Below are positions 20,890-32,192 of a stretch of DNA of 64,000 nt, in pieces. Below the pieces are notes generated by a model that was given only the letters and a program-made list of their open reading frames with translations, did not search any database and had not been told where the DNA came from. The translations under genes were made by a program, and so were the position numbers. Location: the NCBI GenBank assembly GCA_022702705.1, contig CM040428.1, positions 58,508,155 through 58,572,154 of the forward strand, read 5' to 3'. Positions within the stretch are counted from its first letter, which is position 1. Each line of letters starts with the position of its first letter. The stretch comes from Papilionanthe hookeriana x Papilionanthe teres. Lineage: Eukaryota > Streptophyta > Magnoliopsida > Asparagales > Orchidaceae.

Positions 20890-22703
20890 AAACTACGAAT
20901 TGAAGCTCGTACCGAAGCGGTACGGATCTTGTCTAAAATCTTTTCGAAGACCTCGTCCAAGCGGTAGTCCATCCGTCGTTAGTCGTATAGGGATCTATCG
21001 GAATGATGGGATCGATCGAGATAACATTGACGGAACCTCCTTTACGGGGTTCCTTCATGTACTCCTTCGGGATCGTTATATTCCCTTTCAGCGAGGTTGT
21101 CATTGAGCCAACTTTTGAAGGTAATGCAATCTTCATCTTGTGTCCGAGCATGCGGTGGTAGGGGCAAAAGTTGGGATCACCTTTCTTGTTGACTTCCTCC
21201 GGTCTTTTAGGCTCTGGCGGTGGAAATCGGAGTCTTCATCGGACTACGAAACATTTTCGGCACTTGCTTCATTCTTGAACGGATATTCTGCTGCTCAAAA
21301 GCTCTCTTAATGTACGTTGCGGACGAGGTGGTTGTTCATCTTGCGGAGATGAGTGATAGTTTGGGCCGGGGTTGCTTGGTAATACTTGTTGTAGTTCTTT
21401 GCGGCCGTTACGGTGGTATTTGCATCGGTTGCTTGCCTTTGTCAGCTAGCTGCGACGATCCGGATTTCTTTTCGAAAGTCTTTACAGGCTTTTGTTTATC
21501 TGTCTTGTCGGTGAAACTTAATTGCTTTGCCTCTTCTTGCAAGCTTCCGGCCTTGCTTAACAACTTCTCGAAAGTCTTAATAGTAAATCCCTTGAGGAGA
21601 AGTGCTATCGGGCCATGGATACTTTTTAGCAAAATGCCGGCTGCATCTTTGTTCTTGCGGTTGTGGTTCACACTTCATACTTAAGTTCCTCCATCGGAGT
21701 ATGTAATCCACCAAAGTTTCATTCGGCTTACGCTTCTCTACCACTAAATCACCTATAGTGATGTGGTGCTGAGCTCCGGCGAATCGCTTGATGAAGAGGT
21801 TCTCTAGCTGCGAGAATGTCTTAACCGAACCATTTGGTAATTCGCATACCGGTCGAAGGCGATTCACGACGGACTGGCTGACGAAGCTGTCGGAAGAGTA
21901 ATGCATCGCTCCGCCGGCATTGCAACAAGCGGCACGAAAGTGTGCCACATCTTCGTCGGGGGTTCCGGTTCCGTCGAAGGTCTTGAACGAGAGGTGGTAC
22001 GAAGCCTTTCGGGTATTGGACAGCGTCGAATTCTTCGGGGTAAGGTCTGCCCGTTCGAATGGATGTTCCGCTCTTTGATTGTGCTAAGGCTTCTCGCACT
22101 TTCTTTGTTCTACAAGTTCTTGATATCCTTTTCGGGAATCATACTTTGTGTCGTATCCTTTTCGGTGATCATCCCCATTGACGGATGTAATCTCCTTTCC
22201 TCCGTCTCGATGTGAATGACCTACGGGGTGTTTCCCTTTGTGGTTGTACTTGACTGCGGAGAGTGGCCGAGCTACGGCCATCTCTTCCATCCTTTTCGCC
22301 ATTTGAGCGATCGTGTCGTCTTTCTCTGAAGCTGTCTTCTCATCGGTTCCGGCTCCTCTCTTCTGCGGCTGCGGGAGCACCTTGCGAAGGCGATGAAGCT
22401 CGTGTCTCGACCATGTTGATTTACTGCGTATTCGTCGTCCATGAATTCCGATGAATCAATCTCGTCTCCGAACTTTTCTTCTCTTTCTTTTGCCGATCGT
22501 CGGATATCGGTTCTCAACTTTTCCATGGCATCTTCTAGCGGGGCTTTACGTGTGTCTTCGTGGTTGTCGTGCGATAGTTGCCGGGTCCCCTTCTCGCGAG
22601 TCCCCTTTATCGCGGTAGCACTTTCTTCGGATTCGAGTCTCTGGCGAGACTTTCTTTCTCGAGCTGCTTGTTTCGATCTCAGCGCCCGGTGGTGGGACGC
22701 CAT
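20890..22703 (-). pseudogene. Gag of the giant gypsy element (disrupted)
   Basis: Encodes the particle protein. Minus-strand frames in order are as follows. The frame 22703-22272 is a basic/acidic N-terminal part. The frame 22380-22084 holds AQMAKRMEEM. The frame 22099-21821 holds PYPEEFDAVQYPKGFVPP. The frame 21948-21577 holds the retrotransposon gag core (AHFRAACCN, LPNGSVKTFSQLENLFIKRF, NETLVDYILRWRNLSMKC). The frame 21671-21408 continues ILLKSIHGPIALLLKGFTIK. Near 21130-21170 a PNFCPYHRMLGHK sequence resembles the Cys/His zinc-binding element of Tat gags. Breaks occur every few hundred bases, and gag and pol are not joined in one frame. A further open stretch, 20749-20450, is acidic and of unknown role. 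Confidence 0.85.
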
Positions 22704-24158
22704 ACCATCCTTCGGCGGCCGAAGGTGCTAGGACCGGATGGTGCGTCGGCCGAATCGTTGGAAGGTGGTATCCTCCTAATTTGTAATCACGAGACGACAA
22801 CGGGCGGACTAGCCTTCATTCTTTTACTTGGCTTTTCGTCATGATGGCGGGTTCTACTCGGGGCCCGAGACGGGATTTGGCGGCACCCGCCCTATCCTCC
22901 GTAGAATTTCGACACGGGGCGAGTTTTCCTTCTTCGCTAACTTTTCTACCAAAGTTTGCGGTCGAGCAACACGGCGTAGTTCTAGTTCTTTTCTTGCGGC
23001 TATTGTTGTAATATGCGGGTACGTGGTAATGTGGCGACAATCTTGCGAATATTTTCTTCATCTTCGCGGCGGAGAGGGGATGAAACCTGCTTCCTCCCAA
23101 GAGTGGTATGTATTCGGGCGGCGGTGTATATTACGGCGATTCTGGAATTTCCTCTAGGAAAGCAATTTCGGCGGCTACGGCTTCTTTAGCGATCCTTCTA
23201 TTTGTTTCTTCTCCGGGTCTTTGTCGAGTGACGGAATCCTTGAACTGGACCCGATCTCGAAAACAGAAGGTCTCACAGGAAGATCTGTACCCTCCACGGT
23301 AACAGGTCCATCATAATTCTGGATTTCTTTCCCCTTAGATTTGGCAAAAGTCGGGGTAGGTGCAGAAACAACTAGACCAGTGGGGGTAGAAAGAACAGTC
23401 CTCCTGTGGGCAGCAGTGTTCCTCTTAGTCGGGATCCTTTGCGGAGGAGGGAATTCTTGGGTTGACTGAGGTTGAACTCGAGCGGCGGCTCTTCGGCTTC
23501 GGATACCTTGTTCATCGGTGCGAAAAGGGAGACGTCGGTGATCTTGACGTTCGTGTTTTCAAATCCTTGTCCAAATCGGATGATTCCATTGTCGGGCGAC
23601 TCATCCTTATAGACGGCGAGGTCCGAGTCCATTGGTGAAAGAGAAAATCGGTTTCGGGGCTTCCATTTCGCGGGGTAGATTACGGTTTGTCGGTCCGAAG
23701 TTATGCTTCTTTTCTTTAGGACGAAAAGAAAGGAATTGAAAAGAGTCCGAACTCATTCATGTTCATGTATTTATAACAAGGAATCACTTATTAAAGGGTT
23801 TGTTTATTTAGAACGGAGTATTCGAAAGGTGTAGAGAAGGTAAGGAATCTGAATCGGAGTTGGAAGGGAAAAGAGAGTCTTAAGCAAGACTTCTCGACCC
23901 GAAGGATCACTCCTCAAACTAACACCTATCGGGGGTCCACCCACCTCGGAAATGAGGTAAAAGGATCTCGGAACCTCTGCGTTCGGGGTGTCTAAACGGT
24001 GGCTCCTAAATCCGAGAGAATGTTGGTTATACTTGCTCAAGGTAGAAATGAACATAGTATTCCAACGGAAAGAAGGGTAGTTTGATCCATGAGGGACATG
24101 GATACACTACCGATTTTTGAAAGCAGAACTATTTGATTAAAATGGAGAGAGGAACTTA
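22704..24158 (-). other. Leader between primer-binding site and gag core
   Basis: This is minus-strand sequence downstream of the 5' LTR. A frame at 23632-23372 starts MDSDLAVYKDESPDNG and could be the first codons of gag or of a short extra ORF of the kind Ogre elements carry before gag. It is interrupted soon after 23380, and the rest (23100-22816) is in other frames. No homology was recognised, so the presence of an Ogre-type ORF1 is not established. Confidence 0.4.
23922..23939. repeat. Inverted partner of the 13101-13118 motif
   Basis: ACACCTATCGGGGGTCCA is a perfect 18-bp reverse complement of the sequence just inside the 3' LTR. It lies about 240 bp inside the 5' LTR edge. Confidence 0.7.
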
Positions 24159-24176
24159 TCCCCAGCGGAGTCGCCA
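24159..24176 (-). other. Primer-binding site of the giant element
   Basis: On the minus strand, five bases after the LTR end, reads TGGCGACTCCGCTGGGGA. It starts with TGG, complementary to the CCA end of a tRNA. From memory this form is used by Ogre/Tat elements with tRNA-Arg; the tRNA identity was not checked. Confidence 0.85.
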
Positions 24177-26242
24177 GAAATTGTCGGCATATTTTTAGGT
24201 TATGTGTTGTATTTTGAAAAGGGAGTCGCCTAACAGAAGTTGTCGGCGAATTTTAATTTAATTTAAATAAATAATTTGAAAAGTAGTATTTGATTTTGAA
24301 AATAATTTTAAATTTGAAAATTTTAAAATATGAAATCAAGCTGATCTCGCATCCCGAATAGTTTATATAAACGAGCGCCGCATCACAAGCCGTGTATCTA
24401 TCCCGAAGAATAGACACAGCTGCTTGATGATGGGGCTCGATTAAATAAACTAGAAAGGTTTGTGACATCCGTTTGATGCTGCGAACCAATTTTATAAGCC
24501 GACAAATTCCACTGCTTAATATAAATGAATTAAGCGGGGTTTATATTACCCAGGTTCTTAAAGTTCCCTATAAGGGCAAGCCCACATAGTTAATTACATC
24601 TTAAGTGACGGGAATCACCTAGAAAACTCTCGATAATAATCAATAATTACTGCTCTCGAGAATTTGAAAGTTTAAGTTTTCGAAGGATTGGATTTTGGAA
24701 ATTTCAAATAGGGAATGGATCGAATTTAGAACATTTTTTTATTTTGGGAATTCAAAGGAAGAAAAGTAGGAGAGATCACGGATTCGAAGCGGACTTCGGT
24801 AATCTCCCGACTATCCTATTGTTTGGCTTGGATTTAAGAAAGTCATAATGTTTATTTAATGTTTTAATCTTGCCAATTTAGTTAATTAGGGCTTATATTT
24901 ATATGATAGAATCATACAAATTGCACAGAAGATATGAGGGTTTATGTCGTATCGGACGACTACCTCGGAATCCTAAGACTAGGTTAGGGCTTAATTTGCA
25001 ATGCAAATGCTAACGAAGAGTTGAGGATTTATGTTGCACTAGGCGAAGCTACCTCGAAGTCCTATGGCTTGGTTGTTTAATTCTAGGGAAGTTTCTTAGC
25101 TGACGACGATGGCCGTCTTGCCCATCATGCTCAGAGCTCCTTGTCGTTGCGGAGGTTTAGTTTTAGAAATCATAAATCAGGGGATGAGAAAAGTGTTCGG
25201 TTTAGAGAAGTCTTAATTTCCAAGTGTTTTTTTGTGTTTTAATTAAAACAAATCTTAAAGTTGATTATAACGACACAGGTTAAGATCCGCGGTTCCATCC
25301 TTCGGCATCATTATTTTTATCGGATTCACTTAGTCCGGATGAATTTGCCAAACTCATTTGAATGAGTTCCACACTTTCATTTAGGCAGTGGGAAATCCCG
25401 TTAGCAACACGTAGGTTACATCATCAGAGGTATTCCCGATCATCCAACAAGACGTTTTAATTTAGTTGTAATTGTAGTTTTGTGTTACAGTTTGTGATTA
25501 AATTTTGAGTTGTCTTATATTTTGAAATGTTGTGGAGGTGAATTTTATCTTGTAGTGTCTTTTATTTTAATTTTGGGTTTCGGTTTTGGTTTTAGTCCTA
25601 AAGGTGTAGGTTTTCATGCAGTTGTTGTTTATCATGCAAGAAAAATAAAGTGCATTTGCAAAAAATTAAGCTACGATAAAATAAAAGCGTACTGGAGGGT
25701 CTTCCAGTCATCTAGTTGCACTTAAAACACGGTTAGAATATTTAAGCAAGTTCCTAGGTAAAGCTAAGGGAAAGGCTTATGGTTTTCTACCAAATTCCTA
25801 ATCCTATGGCTAGTCATTTCCTATGACGTCTAGGTTCTTTGTGTTTTTGGTTTGAAGACGATTTTCTTCATCGAAGAACAATTAAGTTCGATTGTTCTTA
25901 TCAACATCCTATCATATTGAGGAAGTGCTTAGGAGAGATCCCGAACATCTTTTCGATATTTACAGGATTGTTTTAAGTCCAAATGAATTTAATTGTGTAA
26001 ATGAATCGATCGTCGAGGTTTTCGAAGTTTTGTTAACTTGCTCGATGAACTAGGACATTTGAATGTCCATAAGTGAAGTAACATTTCATTTTAATGTTCA
26101 TTTAGGAGTTATGATAACTAAAGCTCTAAGAGGCAAAATGATATTTAATGATTTGTGATTCAAATTTAAGTTCAAATTAATGATTTAAGTTTGGAATAGT
26201 GTTGAAGTTATTTTAAATTTATTTCTTCATGTCTTAAGTGAG

Positions 26243-26560
26243 GTTATTTAATTCAATTTAATTTAATTTAATTTATTTTAATTTTAATTTAATTTAATTT
26301 AGTTTGATTTGATTTAATTTAATTCAATTTAATTTATTTGATTTAATTTCTTAATTTAATTTAATTTAATTTTAATTTAATTTAATTTAATTTAATTTAA
26401 TTTAATTTATTTAATTTAATTTAATTTACTTATTTAATTTAATTTAATTTAATTTAATTTAATTTATTTAATTTAATGTATTTAATTCATTTAATTTAAT
26501 TTAATTTGTTTATTTAATTTAATTTAATTTTAATTTAATTTGTTTATTTAATTTAATTGA
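26243..26560. repeat. (TTTAA)n low-complexity block in the LTR
   Basis: Counterpart of 7800-8135, with the same internal interruptions. Confidence 0.9.
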
Positions 26561-28347
26561 AATTTTTTTTGAAAGAGTTTAATGATTTAATTTTAGTTTA
26601 ATGATTAAGTCTTTTAATATTTTAAATTTGAGTTATCATTTTAATTAAGAGTTGAATATTAATGAGATGATTAATTTAGGGATTTTTAAATTAAAGAATA
26701 AATCTCTTCCTAATAATATCCCTTATTTTAATAATTCCAGATTTTATTATTCTTCAAATTCAATTAATTATTTAATTAAAGTTTAATCATTTTAAATTGC
26801 TTAATGGGTTTCTACCCTTTAATTATTAAATTTCAATCATCCAAATCAGATTAGGATCAAATATTTTACTTGTTAATTTTTTATTAAACCTAAAGTTTTA
26901 ATTAAGGATTAAAATTTTAATTACCATTTTGCCCTTTAAGCCTAATAATTTCATAACTCACTAAATTGAACTCAAATGAACTTGAAATTTTTTATGTGAC
27001 TTCACTTATGTGTCAATGAAGACATGAGAGGAGAAAATGTGATTTTTCTGTATTTAATTTATTTATATAATTATCTTTTGTAGAAAATAGAAATTTCCAA
27101 GGAAAATTCAATAATATGACCAAGGGAAAGTTTCTGTCCTTAAGAAAATTAGGGGACATTCCTAATGACCAGAGGACCACTTGGACCAAATTTTGTAATT
27201 TTTGAATTATATTTTATTTATTATAATTATTTTAAGTTCTGGAGTATTAATTAATTTAAAAATAAAACAAATGTTGAAAAATAAATTTTATAATTTTTAA
27301 AATTCTCTCTGATATCAAGGATTCCAGAGAACCAAACTTTGAAATTTTCTGATTTTTCTTTGATTTATTATAATTATTTTGGTGAAAATGCTAGAAAATA
27401 TATTTTTTTAATTTTAAAATTACCCTAGAGCTTTAAAAATTAATATCTCACTAAATAGACCTAGGAAAAATATGAGACTTGTTCCCAAGTGATTGAAATT
27501 CAAAATATGACATTTTGGTGAATTTTATTATTTTTGTGATTTTTATTATTTTTTAATTATTAAAAATATTAAAATAATATTAAAAATCAACTTTTTTAGA
27601 AAATTGAAAATTTAATTTTCTTAAACTCCCTGATATCAGAGAGACTCCAAAACCAATTTGGTGAATTTTTGAAAGATATTTTGAAAGTTATGAATTTTTA
27701 AAATTTAAAATGACTAAGTGGCTTAATCGACCCAATTAGTGGGGCTAACCAAGTCCAATTGACCTCAAATTTTTATGATGGGTTCCTCTGATCCTAAAGG
27801 TCAGTGGAGAATTGATTTCAAGTCAATTTGATCTATGGTTAACTCTAATTAATTAGAGACCTATTTTGAGTGTTTAAGCCGATTAGGGTTAATCTAAGTG
27901 AATTAACTCGAAATCCTATTTTTCTAAGGTTCTCTGGTCATAAGGAACATCACCAAATTTTCTTAGAATTTATTTCACAACATGCTAATTTTTGGAATTA
28001 AAATAGTTAAAATAGCAACATGCATTTGAAAAATCAATAACTTTTCATAGGGATGGCCTCGACTTTGGAAAATTCGGGGAATGTTCCCAAATTCGAGAGG
28101 CTTGAAGCTTCTATGGTCTCATGCCATGGTGAATTGTATGAATGCATGGAGAATTAAATGTATGCAGAGAGTAAATAAATTACTAAAAACAAAATATTTG
28201 GACAAAATTGAATGATTTCTTTTCACATTATTCTCCTACGTTCATTGAGCGAGAGGGTATTTTTATTTTATTTTTGTGATTTTTCTACACGGAGATATGA
28301 ATTTTCCAAGTTTAGGGAATTAAATAAATAGGAAAATACTCATTTTT

Positions 28348-28355
28348 CTATTTAT
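28348..28355 (-). promoter_or_regulatory. Candidate LTR TATA box (right LTR)
   Basis: ATAAATAG on the minus strand directly downstream of the GC island. In the 5' LTR this would set the start of element RNA about 30 bp further along the minus strand. No experimental support. Confidence 0.35.
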
Positions 28356-31300
28356 CCACGCGGCGCCGCGTCGACCTCGGCGACTCACGAATGCACGCGC
28401 GGCGCGCTCCCGTTCGACGCCGCCATCCGAGTCGGCAACCCGGGCCCCGCGGTTCTCGTACCGTCTCCCGGTCCGACGCCATCCGAGCCGTCCGTCCGCG
28501 CGTGTATTAAATGGACGGCATCCGTTCATCGTCCCGAGCGTCCTCGCTCGAGAGCCGTCCACACTAAATCTCTAAGATCTCGCTCGATACTCGACTGATT
28601 TTTATGTTCTTATGCTCTATGGATTCGTCTTGAAGAGACGAACACATCTATACGGTTATCATGCATTGAAATTAAGGCATTTGAAATGGAGAATCTCCGG
28701 AAGCTCGGGATGAAGAATTAACTCATACCTTAGCTGCGAGAGGTGAAGCCTCGATCGAGAGATGCTTGGCACGTTCGTTGGAGGCTGCGGGAGGCTAGGG
28801 ATGAAGCACTGGGGATGTGGTGAATTGCTCAGGTGTGATTTCCACCGAAGGCGATCACAACCTTTGGAGTACGGAACAACTGGGTGACCTGGAGATGGGG
28901 CTTTTGCTGGTGGACACCTTCCCTTGACCTGGTGCAGGTGTAGGACCAATCAATTTGGGGATTGGCTCACTGTGGAGAAGTGTCCTGGTTTTGGGTGGGA
29001 TTTCGACTACGAAATTGAGCTCGCAGAGAAGAAATGGCGGGGGGATCTCACTGGGGATCAAGTGCTCTGTGTGTGGGGAGGAGTACGGAACAATTTTGGC
29101 GAGTTTCGGTAAGGTGCGGTTCGGCACTTCTCATGGCCGAGAAGGTGAGGGGTTTAAATAGGAGAGGTCGAAGGGCCTCCGGGGGGAGTTGAGGGCGGGA
29201 TCGAGTGCTCTTGGCATGTGAAGAACGGCCATGGTGGCCATTTGGAGTGGGGCGGCTCGGCGGGATGGAATTTCAAAGTTTGGCTTCTCCCGAGGTTTCG
29301 GGCATGGTGTTTTCCGGCGGCGGGTGGCCGGCCGGCCGAGCATGGGTCACCCTCGGGGTCGGGTGGGTCGGGGCTTGATGTTTGTGAAGGCGATTGGTGA
29401 GTGCCATGTGTAAAGTGGTTTAATCAAAATGGAATGGGGAAGGGGTCATTTTGGCTTCAATTTGGTCAACCCATTGGTTTGGGTTAGGTGCACCTCCCCA
29501 TGGCTCTGATTTTGGGCTGAGAGGATCGGTTAGATTAGATCTGCTATGGAGTGGTGAAGTCTCCATCCATGGTGAGGTGGCTAAGCATGGTTTAGTGTGT
29601 GACATGCTTAAGGTAAAAAAGGTTAAAGGAGGTTTAAGAAAGAACCCCCTCTTCTTGCCATAAATGGACTAATGACAAGTCAAAGCCCTCATGGCTTCAT
29701 GTGGCTTGAGAATGGCTTGTTCATGGCTCCATTTGGCTTGGGAAAAGGTTGAGTCAATTTCATAAAAATGGGTTTTAAGAATTTTGGATATTTTGGTGTG
29801 AATTTGTATGGGGCTTGATTTGGAATTGTTTGATGATGGAATTATAACTTAGGGAATGACTTTGATTAAATGGATGGCAAATGGAAATGTCATGTGGGCT
29901 TTAGGGCAAAATTTGGGCTTTTGTATTTGGTGGAAATGGGCTTTTAGGGAGGTTTAGGGAAGTGGGCTTTTAAATTTAAAATGGATTTTGGGATGAAATT
30001 TTGGTAAAGGCTTGGGCCAAATAATTGTTGAGTTTGGTTTAGGGATGCTTCATGAGTGGTTTGAAACAAATTTGAGGTGATTTGGGTTTGAATTGGTTTG
30101 AATTTGGGTTTAATTGGTAAAGAGGCTAAGGTGGGCCAAAATGGGCTACCATGGGCCAAAGTTAGGCTAGAGTTGAAATTGATGTAAAATTAATGTTGGG
30201 AAATGTTTATGGGAGTGTTTCAAAGAGGTTTTGGCTTTGGTTAGGTTTTGATTTTGGGGATTTGGGCTCATTTGGGCTAGGTTTGGGTTTAGGTCGAAAA
30301 TGGGCCTTTTAGCTTTGGGTTGAATTTGAGTGGGGTTTGGATCAAAATTTTGGGCAAATCATGTTAGTGTTTTGTTTATGGGGATGTCAAGGAAGGTTTA
30401 GAAAAGATTTGGGGTTAATTGGAGTTGAATTGGGTGAGTTTGGGTTAGGTTTGGGTCATAGGTCCAAATTGGGCTTTAAGGCCAAAAGTGAAATTGGATC
30501 CCAATGCCAATCAAATTGGGCTTGGATTTGGTCTAAATTGGTGTTGGGGATGTTGAATTGAAGTTTAGAATTGAATTGGACCAGAATTTGGGTCAATTGG
30601 GTAGGTTTGGTTTGACATTGGGTTCATTTTGGGTTAAAATGGGTCAAATTGGGGGTTTTGATAAAAGTGAGGTAAATTGACAAAATTGGCCCATGGTGTA
30701 GTTGAATAAAATGAAATTGGGAATATTTGGGGTTTTCTGGAATTTTCTGGGAATTTTCTGAATTTTTGGATTTTTGGGTCGAAAAGGGGTATTTTGGGTA
30801 TTTGGAAGGTATTGGGGGGTATTTTTGGAATTTTTGATATTTTTGGATATGGATGATCAGTTTGAGTGATGTGGAAATGTTTGGGATTGATTTTGGAAAA
30901 TTTTGGGTAATTTGGAAATTTTTGAGAAATTTGGGCTATTCAGGGCTTTGGGTAGGTTGGCGGGCGTTGGGTCCGGGGGTCGAAAATTGAAAATTTGGAA
31001 AATTGAAGATTGGGTGGATGTAAGTGAAATGAAATCATTTTTGTTGAGCCATGAAGCCATATCAAGCCCACATGAGCCATGAAGGGACTCATTTGAGGCA
31101 TTCGCATATGTTGTTCCTAACCTCTAGCCGAGGGCTTAGGGGTTAAGGATCATCCATGTGAATCACCTACATGAGTCGGGAAGTTAAGTTGGGTAAGGGT
31201 GTGTTTTAGGAGGTGTGTGAAAGTGTAGTGCATAGGTGTAGTGTATGTGTAAGTCGGCCCTTCACCGAGACCGGAGCCACCCGGGGCGATCTAAGGCCGA

Positions 31301-31531
31301 AGAGTCCCATAGGAACTCATCCTTTAAACTTCCACATTTGATTTCAACCCTCTAGGTGATTAGGGGTCTATAGTCGAGTTTGTGGAGTTTGCGGGGAGTT
31401 AAGAAGTGGTTTGAATTTCTAAAAGGTGGGTCCCAATTCTAGTCCTCTAAGATAGTCAAAGGAAAAGCCTAAGGCTAGATCCTAAGTACTAAAGAGAAGA
31501 AGAGAAGACCTCATCAAAAATGAGGTCAACA

Positions 31532-31536
31532 ATTAG
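31532..31536. other. Right target-site duplication ATTAG
   Basis: Identical to 5735-5739. Confidence 0.95.
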
Positions 31537-31914
31537 TTTGTGCATGTGCTGACTTAAATAATTTATAGTGAATGTTATGTTTGGCAGGTAACAAGTGAGA
31601 TACTAAAGTGATCTTATAATTTATATATACAAATTGTGTTCTTTCATGGGTATGGGTGTGTCATCGTGGTGATGGCAAAAAGAGGAGCTAGAACGTGCTT
31701 GGTTAGGGACATGTCAGTTTTGTGTAGCAGGTCAGTGATGTATTGGGTTGGTTTAAGAGGTAGCATTTTTAAGACTATTGTATTTGTAAGCCAAGAAAGT
31801 GTGGAATATGCCCTAATTGTATAATTTAAATTGAGTACTAAAAGAATGAATTAATTTTTTGATAATAATGGAGGAGTTTCCAATAATTAATATATCAACC
31901 ATGTACTAGTAAAT
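31537..31914. other. Intergenic sequence, no gene seen
   Basis: Anonymous AT-rich DNA on the right flank of the giant insertion. A 62-codon frame at 31636-31824 shows no recognisable motif. Confidence 0.5.
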
Positions 31915-32051
31915 AAATGCATGTGTGATTATGACTATATATAAGTAAATATGGTATTCTACTTTATGTAACTTTTTGTATGGTCAAAAAGTTCTTTTAA
32001 ATACTGCAGATCCATATTTACTTATACATAGTCATAATCACATATGCATTT
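31915..32051. repeat. Hairpin with 40-bp arms
   Basis: The arms 31915-31954 and 32012-32051 are inverted copies with about 38 of 40 bases matching (AAATGCATRTGTGATTATGA at the outer ends), separated by a 57-bp loop. It could be a small MITE or a foldback precursor-like structure. No target duplication was seen. Confidence 0.8.
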
Positions 32052-32070
32052 ATAAAGGACATCCAATAGA

Positions 32071-32192
32071 TTGGAGCCATTGTAAATCACATATCATAAT
32101 ACCACATGTAATATAACTAGATTGGAGCAATTGTAAATCTTAAATAACTTCCAATTATTTCAATAGCTTGGAGCCATTGTAAATCTTAAAGA
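32071..32192. repeat. Short spaced direct repeats
   Basis: Three copies of GATTGGAGCCATTGTAAATC-like sequence at about 32072, 32114 and 32167, right next to the hairpin. Confidence 0.65.

Larger units (their letters stand above)
5740..31531 (-). mobile_element. Giant Tat/Ogre-like Ty3/gypsy LTR retrotransposon
   Basis: This is a complete 25,792-bp element transcribed on the minus strand. The LTRs are 5740-13098 and 24182-31531 (7359 and 7350 bp), each bounded by TGTCGG...GTCRACA, and the element is flanked by a perfect ATTAG duplication. The internal region (about 11.1 kb) carries, in minus-strand order, a primer-binding site, leader, gag, aspartic protease, linker, reverse transcriptase, RNase H, integrase and an ~82-bp tandem array before the 3' LTR. 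The gypsy order (RT before IN), very long LTRs, the primer-binding site, protein motifs and a repeat array in the 3' untranslated region all fit the Tat group (Ogre/Retand/Tat). The reading frames are interrupted many times, so this copy looks non-autonomous as sequenced. The LTRs are close to identical outside a particular class of sites, which suggests a recent insertion. Confidence 0.93.
24182..31531 (-). repeat. 5' LTR (right copy) of the giant gypsy element
   Basis: 7350 bp, matching 5740-13098 from TGTCGGC to GTCAACA. This copy would drive element transcription on the minus strand. Long stretches (for example 29730-30700 against 11300-12270) are almost base-identical. Differences cluster in the GC-richer parts. 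The GC island is at 28355-28570, and the TATA-like word is described separately. Confidence 0.95.

Noticed and set aside
16207..23302. Many plus-strand ORFs of 60-154 codons across the gag-pol region
   Set aside because: They are shadows of minus-strand retrotransposon coding sequence, where recognisable motifs are found.
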